64,000 nt of DNA from Gyrodactylus bullatarudis (lineage: Eukaryota > Platyhelminthes > Monogenea > Gyrodactylidea > Gyrodactylidae), in contig SSNU01000214.1 of NCBI GenBank assembly GCA_012064415.1, positions 1 through 64,000 of the forward strand. Reading direction: 5' to 3'. Position numbers and translations under genes: made by a program. This document shows positions 13,179 to 23,948 of the stretch, piece after piece. Within the stretch, counting starts at the first letter, position 1. Each line of letters starts with the position of its first letter. The notes below the pieces were generated by a model. The model worked only from the letters and a program-made list of their open reading frames with translations, was not told where the DNA came from and searched no databases.

Positions 13179-14408
13179 ATGTTATCTTTACCAGTTGTAT
13201 ACCCCCATGAATGGCTAACCATTAAGATAACTCCCATTCCTAAGGTGTCCTCTCCAAACTCCCCAAATGATTTTAGACCAATCTCTAATCTCCCTATTTT
13301 CCTATCTATATTGGACAATATTTTATTAAATTATTTTTCCTCCATTGTCCCCCAGAACCTCGACCCTTCCCAATTTGGATTTTTGAAAAGGAAAAGTACT
13401 TCTGTTAACCTAATTAAATTTACTGATTACTGCTTGGATCTTATCTATAAAAATCATAAAATTGTCGTAATTTATATAGATATCTCCAAAGCATTTGATA
13501 AGCTACCGTTTCATATCATGATTGAAGCTTTGCTCCGATTCAATCCCTCTCTTAATTTCATTTTTAACTAATAGAAAACAATTCACAGCCATCAATGGAA
13601 AATTTAGCACTCTACCAAGTGTCACCTCAGGAGTACCTCAAGGATCTGCCATTGGACCCTTCCTGTTCAATCTTGTTTTTGCTCAGATACAATCTCCATC
13701 CGATGATATAAAATTCTTCAAATATATATTCTTCAATTACTAAAGAATCAATTGATAATATCTTGGGCCCCAAGACAAGACCAAAATGATGCCCTTGAAC
13801 ACCACTCTACCGGCCAAATATAACGTCTACCTAATTAAAGTTATCAAGGACCTTGGCGTTTCCTATGACCAGAAGCTTAGCTTCGCACCTTATCTTAAAC
13901 TGATAAAACGCGACGCAAATTTCTTGATTTTAACTCTAAAAAAACTCATAAACTCGAAGATCCTAAGACTGCTCATCTATAAACAGTTTATACTACCAAA
14001 CTATGCCTCGGGCTTAATTAGAAATATCTCATCGAAGAAATGCAAAGAGATTGAGAAGATTCAAAGAAACTTCCTGAGATCTAACTTCGGTCCTTTCTCA
14101 TACCGCATCCTCCTCTCAAAAGCCCAGTTGTTTCCACTATGGACCAGAGACTGTCTTTCTCAATTTCCCTTTAGACCCTTAGCAAGGAAGAATCCTCATC
14201 CAGCTATCACAAACGAAATCACGTGAAGTTCAATTGTTTGATGAATAACACCAGTGTGCTAAAAACTAAGCTAAAAATTAACATCTATGATCTCACTGGC
14301 CTGCGAATTAGTACAATCTGTGCATTTCTCTTCCTACAGATTCCCCCAGATTCAGATTTAAACTCTAACTACTTTCAAAAACTATTATCTCGCCATTCAG
14401 ATGATTAA
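13179..14408 (+). pseudogene. LINE reverse transcriptase and C-terminal region (broken, YADD box missing)
   Basis: Frame 13179-13571 shows reverse transcriptase blocks: ITPIPKVSSPNSPNDFRPIS, QFGFLKRKST and the catalytic block IDISKAFDKL. After a frameshift, 13522-13743 carries TSGVPQGSAIGPFLFN. The next block, which should contain YADD, is missing. Frame 13786-14226 begins with the KDLGVSYDQKLSF segment that normally follows, then YKQFILPNYASGLI and a basic EKIQRNFLRS region. A last fragment runs 14223-14408. The order and motifs fit CR1/Jockey-group elements. The enzyme cannot be active in this copy. Confidence 0.88.
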
Positions 14409-14873
14409 TTCTATTTTATACTATTTTTTCAAAAATTTTGTATTATAGATAAATAAAGTTTTCTGTCGTAAAAAAGTAAGACAACATGATTAAAGAAACA
14501 AGCCTTTTGAATAAAATCTCATTGTTTGAGATAATTCCCATTTTCACTAGTGATTTCCGTCCATTCACTGATTTCCCATATTCCCGGTAACACATATAAA
14601 TTAATCAGAACTGCATACTTTTTCTTTTCTTGAAGTCTATTGACTTGGATATGTTTAAAATCTCCAAGTGCTTGAGAATAAAATCAATTATATGGCACTA
14701 AATATTACTAGTTTGGTTTTTTGATCGAATTGGGATCAAAATTTTTGCCTCTCAGAATTTGTAAGTATTGAATCAGAATAGAGTGACAACTTTGGATTTA
14801 GAAAAATCAAGACAAATATATTTATCAGATATGAAATTTATTGATAATTCGAGTATCATTTATAAATCAATAA

Positions 14874-16180
14874 TTATTGATTCTTTTTATTTTTCAAAGC
14901 ATCTTTCTGATTAGGTTGCTTCTTGTTGTTGGATTGTTGGACTGGGAATGCCGATCTAATAGAATAGGCCAAGATAATCAAGTGAACAGAAAGAAGGAGG
15001 AAGCTGCTAAAGTTTGTCGAAGGATAAACATTCCATGAATACTCAACGGCTAATAAGAATAGTACTTTGATTACTGCCGGAATATGACCATAAGGTATGA
15101 ATTTCAGTATCAATGGTAGTGTATGATAGTACCAGACATAGAATTGATAATGCAAGGATCTCGAGAATATAATTCCAACAAAATTAGTTGCCAAGACTAT
15201 CCACAAAATGTGTTGAGCATGAACCTTTCGATTAGGGTCTCCGACATTGAATAGACTTGATAAAGATGATTTTTTCACCTTGTACAACCAGACAATACAG
15301 TAAATAGCTAAGAAGATTATGTGTAAAGCCAGTAGGACCAAATGGAATTGTCGGTTATTAAAGGTTTCTTCGCCAATGAATCTCCAATTAACTGTCCATT
15401 TGAAGCTAAACTTTCGAGAGAATTCAAACGCCCTTGAGAGGTAACTTTTAGCATCGTAGAATAAAAAAGGACTGCCAATGAATAATTGTACTGAGATAGT
15501 TGTGGCTAAATAACCAATTGTTTTGATGATTCCCTTGTGATAAACTGCAACCAAAAGAAATGACGGCAGAAATAGGAGCCCATTCATTTTTATTGATATT
15601 CCAAGGCTGAGAAATATTACACTTAGGCTAAAATGATCATAAATCAACATGAGAATGAATGAGTAGTTAAATATGGTAGCCAGCCCATCGTTAAACATTC
15701 GTAAAAGAAAAATAGAATGAACTCGATAAGAGGTTAAAACCACGTAAATATACATGTATGGTTTAATGGCATCACTTTTTTTGTATATAGCAAAAACAAT
15801 TGCAAGCAGAAGCAAGTAGAGACAGGCAAATATACATTGTCCGTGAAGAATAGATTTTCCAGAATTTGTCAGCCTATACAGGATAGAATATGCATATATG
15901 AATCCACCAGGATAAACACAAGGACCAGTCTGCCCATTGTAATCAGAATAATTGAGATTTTTATCCAAAAAAGGTTCAACTTCTTGCATATAAGCAATCC
16001 AATCAATTTCTGTATCTAAAATTCGATAAATACTTAAATCATACAGTTTACATGACACAAAATCAGACTACAAATTATTAACTCTAGGAGGAAAAGTGGA
16101 AATATGAAATATTTTGAGTATTCAACATCAGTGAGACAATTTACAATTTTGTTAACACGATTCAGGCCTTTTGGTTTCAT
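14874..16180 (-). CDS. ALG3: Dol-P-Man:Man5GlcNAc2-PP-dolichol alpha-1,3-mannosyltransferase
   Basis: ALG3 adds the first mannose on the lumenal side of the ER to the dolichol-linked N-glycan precursor, using dolichol-phosphate-mannose. The product (421 aa in my model) is polytopic, with many hydrophobic segments, and shows the family hallmarks TEIDWIAYMQEVEPFL, the YPGGFIY block, SYRVHSIFLLRMFNDG, KMNGLLFLP and FKWTVNWRFI. I place the start at 16180-16178 (MKPKGLNRVNK), giving exon 1 (16180-16057) with a membrane helix, then a 41-nt intron (16056-16016), then exon 2 (16015-14874). The splice restores Tyr before TEIDW, as in other ALG3 proteins. The donor (GTCATG) is unusual. It is arranged head to head with the AMFR-like gene, 130 bp apart. 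Length fits the family (human 438 aa). Confidence 0.93.
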
Positions 16181-16310
16181 ATTTGCACACAGGTAGAACA
16201 AATTCCCATTTGTATTTGCCGATTCTAAAGGTTTGGTTTTGTTTTGACATAGACAACATTTGATTTTCTACGCCAACTAATTTATTTTGTGAAAAATATG
16301 CAAATCTATC
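16181..16310. promoter_or_regulatory. Putative bidirectional promoter between ALG3 and AMFR-like
   Basis: Only 130 bp separate the two divergent start codons, so promoters and both 5' UTRs must share this interval. I see no TATA box that clearly serves either gene. The assignment is inferred from gene arrangement. Confidence 0.5.
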
Positions 16311-18637
16311 ATGTTTAACAATCCAAGAGTACGAGGTTTTCAGCACTTGGCTGATGGAGTTACCTTTATGGTTTCCAAAATTATTATAACAGCCAAAAGT
16401 TTCAATCTTTCATATTATCAGTTGTGTTTTCTAAATAGCATTTTTCTGTTTTTTGGAATAATTCGCTTCCTTATTCTGTATCAGATGAGAGATAGAAACT
16501 TCAAAAAGAGATATCTATTCTCAGTTCTCGTGATTACTTCAGTAATACTTCTTCAGTCATTATCAGTAGTTAGTTCCTTTTTTCAAGAAATGGATTTTGG
16601 AGAATATCTAACTCATCCTTTTGATGAGTCCTTCGAAGAATTGTCAGATGAAAATCTCGAGTCAGCTGGAAGTCTTATGAATGAACACGAGTCTTGCATT
16701 GTCCTCATTATGCTTGATTTTTTACTTGTATTCATTCCACTTTCTACTCAGTTTATGCTAGAGTTATTTAATTGCATACTCAAGCCGCCTTATAGTTCCA
16801 AATTCAAGATGCATAATTATCCTGGATCGTATAGATATCATGTGGATATCATGAAAGAGATTGCAATATATTTTGTACTGTTTGTTAAGAATATTTTGGT
16901 AGTCTGTATAAATTCTTATCTCTCAATACCTCATATTCTTTCGATTATATCTCTGAGAGATTCATATTATTCTTCTAAAAAAATTATCGCTAGTTATATT
17001 CTTAAATGTGCCATTATCGCCAATGTTCGACATAGTTTCAAGTCAAAGCTGCTCGCAGATTTGGATGATACCAAATGTACAATCTGTTGGGAAACTTTGG
17101 ATGAAAATTTGACTTTACCATGTGATCATTCTTTTCATGAAAATTGTTTATGTTTATGGCTTGAGAAGGATAATTCCTGTCCTATATGTCGAAGAAAGCT
17201 ACTTGATCATTTCAATATTGCTGAATACTTTTCAAATGACCTTCAGCAACAACAAGAACTTGAAAATATCACAACCAATACAGCCATGAACAATACGAAT
17301 AATAGGGGAGAAAATTCCAGTGTCAATGGACGTCAATATGCCATGAGTTTCCGCTTTGACATTTGCTTTTCATTCGGTTCAAATGCTATGCGGTCTGCAG
17401 AAGTTGCCTCATGGGCTAATTCATACATACCTCTTGTTATCAAGTAAATTGGAAATTTTATTCTGAATCTGAATCTCACCTTTTAATTTTTAATTTTAGC
17501 TTTAATCGGTTTGACACTAACACTCAAGATAATCAAACCCAACAACCCCAAAATCAACAGACTAGCCCAAATTCCTCAACTCCACACTCTAGTTCACCTC
17601 CAGTGCCACCACAAAGTCCCCAAACAACTGAAACCCCCACTGTTATTAATTTGAACAATAACTTTTTCGGAGAAACTTCTTCTTCACCTGATCTTGCATC
17701 TCGAACCTCTTCAGCATCTCAAAGGTCTGAAGATTCTGCAAGTGAGGAGAAAATTCAAGAACCCGAAGAACTATTAAATTCACCTGCCCCGTCAGCCTCT
17801 TCCTCATTCAATGTTGGAACTGATAATGTGAGTCAATTTTCCTTTTAAATAATGAGCTTTTACTCATGATTGTTTTTCATTTTTCAAGAATACTGAAACT
17901 TCAACCCCTAATCAGGAAGAAGAAAGAATGAATCACGGATTCACTCAGCCTCAACTAAATAGACGTCCATTAATGATACAAGCCAGTATAGGATCTAACC
18001 AGTTACTAAATGGATACACGAATGTTGGTCGTATGCAATTCAATATTGATACTGCCAGATATTTCCGTTATTTTCCTTCAGTCTATGTGGAAATGGTTAG
18101 AGTAAGTCTTTCATTCTACCAAATTTTAGCACCATCTGGATAATTTTATAATCTCCAGTGCTTTATAAGTTTTTTACTCTAACAGAGGTTTAATTTTTTC
18201 CCTAGCAATCTGGCTCTTTCATAAGTCTTCATTCCAATGCAAGTTCTACTAATGAAAATTCAGACAGTGGCCAAAATAATCAAAATGCATCATCAAGCTC
18301 CACCGTGAATCCTCAAACAGTGAGTTGATCGAAATTCTCTTCTCAAAACTTTGAAGATGGCTAAATTTATTTTCAGAATCCATCCAACCGATTAGAAGTT
18401 CTTAAAGAAAATCTTAATAAAGTGGAGAATGAAATTAAGACACTGGAAGAGGAAAATCCAATCTTGACCAATGCCAAAAATCCCAATCAAGATAGAGACA
18501 ATAACTTGGAGAGTAATTCCAAAAAATTTAAACTTATGAAAACCCTTCATACTTTGCAAATGCGAAAAGCTGGACTTAAAAGAGTCATCAGTAGTCTTGA
18601 ATCGAACCCTATTGCTACCTCAAATGACGCTTCTTAG
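16311..18637 (+). CDS. AMFR: ER membrane RING E3 ubiquitin ligase, AMFR/gp78-like
   Basis: AMFR/gp78 is an ER-anchored E3 ligase of ER-associated degradation. Exons: 16311-17443, 17500-17827, 17889-18101, 18206-18319 and 18377-18637, giving 682 aa. The N-terminal part has several hydrophobic segments (about residues 20-60, 65-85, 128-150, 185-215). The RING-H2 domain lies at about 255-295: CTICWETL, LPCDHSFHENC, WLEKDNSCPICR, which is closer to gp78 (CAICW) than to HRD1 (CIICR). A segment ending SWANSYIPLVI resembles the conserved stretch after the gp78 RING. The rest is Ser/Thr/Pro/Gln/Asn-rich with a short coiled coil near the C-terminus. I cannot find a CUE (ubiquitin-binding) domain, which gp78 of vertebrates has. 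HRD1/SYVN1 is the alternative assignment. Introns are 56-104 nt. Tail to tail with NAXE. Confidence 0.82.
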
Positions 18638-18822
18638 TTTTGTTAAGAACATGATTCAAAAGATATCTGCTAGAAATGATAAAGCGATCCCAATATACAA
18701 TTCAGTCTATTATTCAGTATTATGAGATTAACTGATCTGAATTGAAAATCACGTGAAAAGTCTAAAATTTTATTTTGTTGTCAAAAAATAGAGATCATTA
18801 TCGTATACTTGTTTATAAAAGA

Positions 18823-19626
18823 TTATTCATCCTTTATTTCAATTATTTGATCTGCATCAGGATAATTGGGTAAGAAAAGATTGAACTGCTTAGCCAGACT
18901 TTCAGGGACAAATCTCCCTCCGACATAATGTCGGCCTTTGAACAGTTTCGAGCCTAATTTTGGTAGGGTCAGAGAAACTAATAACGCTGGTTTTATATAT
19001 TCTGAATCTTGAGGCGGTCCTAGGTTCACATCCCAACCTGAAGGGATATCTATAGATACGATAGGTTTATTTGTTTTGATTAATTTCTCCATAATAACTT
19101 GGAAATCTTCTCTAACAGGCGGCTTGAAACTAAATCCAAAGAGGGCATCAACTATCAAATCATAATTTTCGACTTCAACACCTTTATCCTCGATTAATTC
19201 TATCCCAAAACCTTTGGATTGGTAAGTTAGACGTTCAAAGTAAGGATTCGAACCCCTTTTTATCAGATTTATTGTTGGATTGAAACCCTAAAGATTTAAT
19301 TGATTGGTTATTTACGAATAACTTTAAATGCCGAGCACAAACGATGCCATCACCTCCATTATTTCCTGGTCCACAAATTACCAAGGTATTTTTAGATGGT
19401 AAATTTCGATAGCAATCTTGTATAGCCATAGCACAACTCATTCCTGCAAGTTCCATAAGTTGAGATAACTCGTATCCAACATTTTCAAAGAGATTTTGAT
19501 CAATCTTTTGGGCAGTATTCTGACTTAATATTATTATGAACCCATTTACTCAATGTACGATATCATTCTCAGTGAATTAGTTTTAAGTAAATAATTTTCA
19601 ACTCTTTTACGGACGAAAACAAACAT
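18823..19626 (-). CDS. NAXE: NAD(P)H-hydrate epimerase
   Basis: NAXE repairs hydrated NAD(P)H by epimerising the R and S forms, so that the dehydratase can restore NAD(P)H. Family signatures are plain: [51 protein letters not shown] and YVGGRFVP. Exons: 19626-19550 (or 19559), 19523-19316 and 19287-18823, about 249 aa. The second intron (19315-19288) is only 28 nt; removing it restores LKLF-GFNPTI and the following frame, exactly as the family requires. The first intron is 26 nt (19549-19524) or 35 nt (19558-19524); the 26-nt option gives the better match to the family (Y-I-D-Q before NTAQKIDQ). The N-terminus ([15 protein letters not shown]) looks like a mitochondrial targeting sequence. Confidence 0.93.
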
Positions 19627-19798
19627 TTTACAAAATGAATAAAATGGTATTTCGTTTAAATTTCTATAAGGTTTGAGAAAAAAATAACTCACTGAGTTAA
19701 ACTCAGTCACCTGAGCTGTAAAAATGTGTAAAAACTAATTAATATTTAACGTTTAGCCTATGATGATCAATTACTGCGAGAGAGCAATGATAAAAATA

Positions 19799-19984
19799 TT
19801 AATTACTTGTCCTCGAGATTAGGTGTCCTAAAGGGGGTATGTTGTTTTGAATTTTATTTCGAAAGCTTGCAAATGATATTAACCAGGATATCAACGAGTC
19901 TAATTCGTTCTTAGATAAATTTAAAGATGATTTTCTAGCAACAACATCAGGATTAGACAGATCTCTACGCCATGTACTAGGCAT
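19799..19984 (-). CDS. Small hypothetical ORF
   Basis: An open frame of about 61 codons from an ATG at 19984 (MPSTWRRDLSN) to a stop at 19799, between NAXE and eIF4A. I do not recognise the product. The frame is open a few codons further upstream but a TAG closes it after another ATG (near 20030). Composition is plausible for coding (several Leu, Ser, Asn) but there is no domain or membrane segment to support it. It could be a small gene with an unseen first exon, or chance. Confidence 0.2.
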   Translation of the reverse strand: MPSTWRRDLSNPDVVARKSSLNLSKNELDSLISWLISFASFRNKIQNNIPPLGHLISRTSN

Positions 19985-20243
19985 CAACACAACTAATAAC
20001 AAGAGATTCGTTTGCTATGTAGCCATTCTAGTTGCTGTTACAATTTTGAGCGTTTTTACACTTATTCACAAACTTTTATTTGGAACAATGAGATAAACTA
20101 TCATTATTATTATTTTACGTGCTGAATGAATTATTTATTTTAAATCAATTTTTTATATTTTTATTCAGAGTTAAGTAATTCCGATGCACCGTTTATTCAA
20201 GAAACGAAATTAGGAAATATTTCAATACAATACAAGGGATTGT

Positions 20244-21538
20244 TTATAAAAGTTTTTCGATATTTGCAGGTAGTTCAATGATTTTTGTAGAGTAGTAGCT
20301 TTGGAAATCATCAAGGATAGATTTGTCATCTTTAGTAATAAAGTTGATTGCAGTGCCTTTTCTGCCAAAACGACCACCACGACCGATTCTGTGAATGTAG
20401 GTCTCTCGTGAATTAGGTATGTCATAATTGATGACGAGGGAAACTTGTTGGACATCAATACCTCTGGCCAAAATATCAGTAGCGATCAAGACTCTAGCTT
20501 TACCATTACGGAAAGTCTTCATGACTTCATCTCTCTCAGCTTGGGTCATGTCTCCATGGATAGCAGCAGAAGTAAAATTATTCTGCTCCAGATGTTCGTG
20601 TAGAACGTTTGCCTAGAATATAATGGACTTTGTTGCAATTATAGACATGGTAAATAAATAGTCGAGACCTACCTTTTTGACAGTGTTGACAAAAATCACA
20701 CATTGTGTGACAGATATCAACTTGTAAAGATCAATTAAAGTCGAATACTTGTAACTTTCTTGTTCAACATCGACATAGAATTGATTGATACCTTGGAGTG
20801 TTAAATTCTCCTTTTTAACCAAGATCTTAACCGGATCTTTCATAATATCCTTGACTACGTCCAAAACAGCGTCAGGAATAGTAGCAGATAGCAACATTAT
20901 TTGAGCGTCTTGGGGAAGGAAGGAGTAGACTTTTTGAATTTGAGAAACAAATCCACGAGAGAGCATTTCGTCGGCTTCGTCAAGAACAAAAATTCTGATA
21001 TCATCACGCTTGAGATATCCCTTTGTTAGTAGATCAGAAACACGACCGGGTGTACCGACTATGACTTGTTGACCTGATTTAAGATGTTCGATATCGGTTG
21101 CAGTATTAGTACCTCCAATACAGGCATAAACTCTAACTTTAAGTTCTTGGCCAATATTTGAAATGACCTTTTCAATTTGTTTTGCTAATTCTCTTGTAGG
21201 GGCAAGGATGAGGGCTTGAGTTTCAAGCTTTGAGGTATCAATCAATTGGAGAACACTGATGGTGAATGTTGCAGTTTTACCAGTACCAGATTGAGCTTGG
21301 GCCAAAACATCACGGCGGTTGATTGCTGGTTCAATAGCTCTTTTTTGAATAGCTGAGGGTTTCTCGTAACCATAAGAATAAATGCCTCTTAGCAATTCGT
21401 CCTTAAGATTGAGTTTATCAAAACTATCTACAGTGCGATCATAGTTAGTTTGAATTTCTCCATCATCATTAGTATTTCTAAAGACAATACAATTAATATC
21501 AAAGGTAATTTGTTAGGCTAGCATGAGACTCACTGCAT
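20244..21538 (-). CDS. EIF4A: Eukaryotic initiation factor 4A (DEAD-box RNA helicase)
   Basis: eIF4A unwinds 5' UTR structure as part of eIF4F during cap-dependent translation. Exons: 21538-21534 (only five coding bases, ATGCA), 21477-20673 and 20612-20244, giving 392 aa. Motifs in order: Q-motif region ([16 protein letters not shown]), motif [23 protein letters not shown] (VLDEADEML), SAT, then in the second RecA lobe ARGID, and the HRIGRGGR motif VI. The DEAD is followed by EML, typical of eIF4A and its relative eIF4A3/FAL1; the overall sequence and the short N-terminus agree best with eIF4A-I/II, but eIF4A3 should be considered. Introns are 56 and 60 nt. The gene stands in tandem with endosulfine. 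Confidence 0.94.
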
Positions 21539-21869
21539 AATTTAATTAGTGCGCTTAGAAATTTTGGGGTAAAAATTTTTCATAAAACTTCGATTTGTTT
21601 TATGCTATTAATGTGCTTAATTTAAATTCATTAGATTCCCGGTATACATTATGAAATCTTTTCTATGATATTCATCTATCAAATTATAATCTAAACTCTA
21701 GGCCAGTTCTTCTAAATAGGTTATGAGATTTTACCTTGAGAATTCTGCATTAAGACAAATTGAAAGAATTAAAGATTAAAGGTTGAAATTTATTGAAAAT
21801 ATAGGAATGAGAAAACATAATTCTTGATAGAATTTTAAAGGATTGAGCCGTTTTAAAACGAGATATTTC

Positions 21870-22295
21870 CTAATCCTTCTGCTCTTCAGTATTCTCAGAA
21901 CTCATCGAAGTTTGGGAGGCCATATTAATGGGAAGACCTTTGTTGTTAGGTAAATGAGTGGATTTTTTTCTTGCACAAGGAACAGTTTCAAGTGTTGGTA
22001 TCTTATCCCCTGTGCAAGCTGTTAGAGGAGTTGGATGTTTCACGGACTGGGCTTTAGCCATATTATAATCACCACTATCAAAATATTTCTAAAACAATCT
22101 CATCAATTTATTAATAATATATTCATGTAAAAATTCTTGTACCTGTCTGTTTTGGAAGATATGACTTGAGTATTTCATGTTAAGATTTCCATACTTTTTC
22201 GCAAAATCATCATAAGCTTTTTCCATCAGTTGCTGCTCCACCTAGTTATTAATCCAAAAGTTTCTTACGTTTTCTTGATTCTCTTTAGAAGTCAT
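21870..22295 (-). CDS. ENSA: Endosulfine family PP2A-B55 inhibitor
   Basis: ENSA/ARPP19 proteins are phosphorylated by Greatwall kinase and then inhibit PP2A-B55, allowing mitotic entry. The diagnostic motif KYFDSGDYNMAKA, with the Greatwall-target serine, is intact at the start of exon 3, and GDKIPT follows as in the family. Exons: 22295-22269 (MTSKENQEN), 22241-22143 and 22088-21870, giving 114 aa, the normal length. The first intron (22268-22242) is 27 nt and ends in an in-frame TAG if unspliced, so splicing is needed. The second is 54 nt. ENSA and ARPP19 cannot be told apart in invertebrates, where one gene serves. Confidence 0.92.
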
Positions 22296-22636
22296 TTATT
22301 AAAAAAATTTTAAATATTTTAATATCTGACATTGTAAAAACAATTGAAAATCTTATTTCTATATTGTTCAAATAATTCAATAGAAATCATTCAAATAAAA
22401 AAAAAGAATTTATAGTCTATAAATTTTATAGTGGATTGATAGGATAATATTATTTATTTAAATTGTTTTTGCTTATTCAAGTTCAATTATAAAATACGAA
22501 TAATCATAATCTTTCTTTTAGAGCTCTTGATTAAAATTTCTAAGAAAGAAAATAATAATAATGATACAATTTTGGGTGAGAAAAATTTCAATGAAATTAA
22601 ATAAACATGGAATTAAATATTTTTGATACAATCAAT
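22296..22636. other. No gene seen (341 bp)
   Basis: AT-rich spacer between the start of endosulfine and the stop of the calbindin-like gene. No coding exon, RNA gene or repeat recognised. It should hold the promoter of endosulfine. Confidence 0.5.
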
Positions 22637-23687
22637 TTATACTGTTGTCTCTTGAAAGTTCAAGCCAAGTTTAAGTCTTCGGAAACATTCGACCTTTTTG
22701 ATTCTAACCAACTTCATTTGGTGTTGAAAAAGTTCCATGAGCTCATCTCGATCGATCATACCATCTTTATCAGAGTCCCATTCGGTCATTATGAATCTCT
22801 TATAAGCCAAAAGATCTTTCATTTTGTACTCCTGAATTTAAATTAATAATAAGTATTACTTGTCTAGTGAGATCTAACAGGTCTTTGAGGAAGCTTTCAA
22901 GCTCTTCAGGACTCAATTTTCCGTCTTGATCCTGATCGTAAACTTTCAACATGGTTTCTATAGTGGTTTCATTTATTAAATCCAATCTTCTAAGCATTGG
23001 CCTATAAAGATAATTTTCTTTCACTGGTATTAATCGGGACATGTCGCTCAATTCAAGTTTACCATTTCCGTCAATATCAAATAGTGATATCTTTAGAAAT
23101 AAAATCAAGATGAACAAACATACAATAATTTCACAATAACTCTGCAAAGTTTCCTCGTTTGGCTTCAGGGAAGATTTTGTTTTTGAGCAGATATCTTTTA
23201 AAAATGACTTTTATAAGGTAATTCTACTTACAATAAGAGAATCCCGATTGATATATCCCTTACCGCCTGGATCATAATGACGCCAAATTTTCATAAAATG
23301 AACGCTACTCGGGAGCGGACATGTTCTCTGAAATAAATGCAAAAATTCTTCATCTATTGGGAGAATTTGAGCCAATTCTCCAACTTCTATTCGACCATCC
23401 TCGTTATTATCATAAGCTAATAAGATTTCATTTTTCAACATCTTCAGAGCAGCTTCAGAATAAGTCACTTGGCCTCCTTCAAATTCTTCAGTTGTCTTGA
23501 CAACACTACCAATGAACATGCGAAGGAAGCGATCTAATTCACTTCCTTCAATGTAGCCGTTCCCATCTCGATCAAAGTTTTTCCAGACCTCTTGAAATTG
23601 CACCGCGGAGAATGGACGAAATTTTCTAGTATTCACGTCCCGATATTTTTCCAGAATATTCTTTGATGACCGTCTGGTAGAATTCAT
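22637..23687 (-). CDS. Calbindin-like hexa-EF-hand calcium-binding protein
   Basis: The product (321 aa) matches the calbindin/calretinin/secretagogin family, cytosolic calcium buffers and sensors with six EF-hands. Exons: 23687-23232, 23207-23124, 23090-22860 and 22831-22637. EF-hand loops seen in order: DRDGNGYIEGSE, DNNEDGRIEVGE, DPGGKGYINRDS (degenerate), DIDGNGKLELSD, DQDQDGKLSPEE and DSDKDGMIDRDE. The introns are 24 nt (23231-23208), 33 nt (23123-23091) and 28 nt (22859-22832); each removal restores family-like sequence such as SLI-SFLKD, EII-ISLFDIDG and TRQ-EYKMKD. Invertebrate calbindin-32 has a similar length (about 310 aa). The third loop begins DPGG and may bind calcium poorly. 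Lies between endosulfine and FARSA, all on the - strand. Confidence 0.92.
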
Positions 23688-23948
23688 GCAACTAAACTAT
23701 AGGCAAAAAATTGTAGAAATTATTCTACAGGAATAATGAATGAACGACTCACTCTTATTTTATTTGGTGTATTGTTGCATTTAAAAGATCAATTAATTTC
23801 ACAAATAATCAAATAAAGGGAGGTGGAGATAATGCACCAATAATTATATACCAATGACGGATTTGTAGAGAGAAAATAATGTATAATTTTTCCATAGAAA
23901 CATTTTTTATTTTTTATAAAAAGAAAAAAAACATTCAAGCTTTTAAAT

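Larger units (their letters stand above)
11447..14471 (+). mobile_element. Degenerate non-LTR retrotransposon (CR1/Jockey-like LINE) with 12-bp target duplication
   Basis: A block of about 3 kb, less AT-rich than its surroundings, carries an APE-type endonuclease region, a reverse transcriptase region and a typical LINE C-terminal tail, all on the + strand in broken frames. It is flanked by the direct repeat AAAAGTAAGACA (11435-11446 and 14472-14483), the signature of target-primed insertion. The 5' end starts close to an ATG at 11452 that opens a short ORF (to about 11600), which could be the remnant of ORF1. Frameshifts near 12400, 12560, 13000, 13570 and 13745 show the copy is dead. The YADD catalytic box expected near 13700 is absent, apparently by internal deletion. 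The 3' end has an AATAAA-like motif and a short A run. Confidence 0.9.

Noticed and set aside
19235..19262. GGGGTTCGAATCC-like T-arm of a tRNA on the - strand
   Set aside because: It lies inside the NAXE coding frame ([11 protein letters not shown]) and no acceptor stem, D-arm or anticodon arm fits around it.
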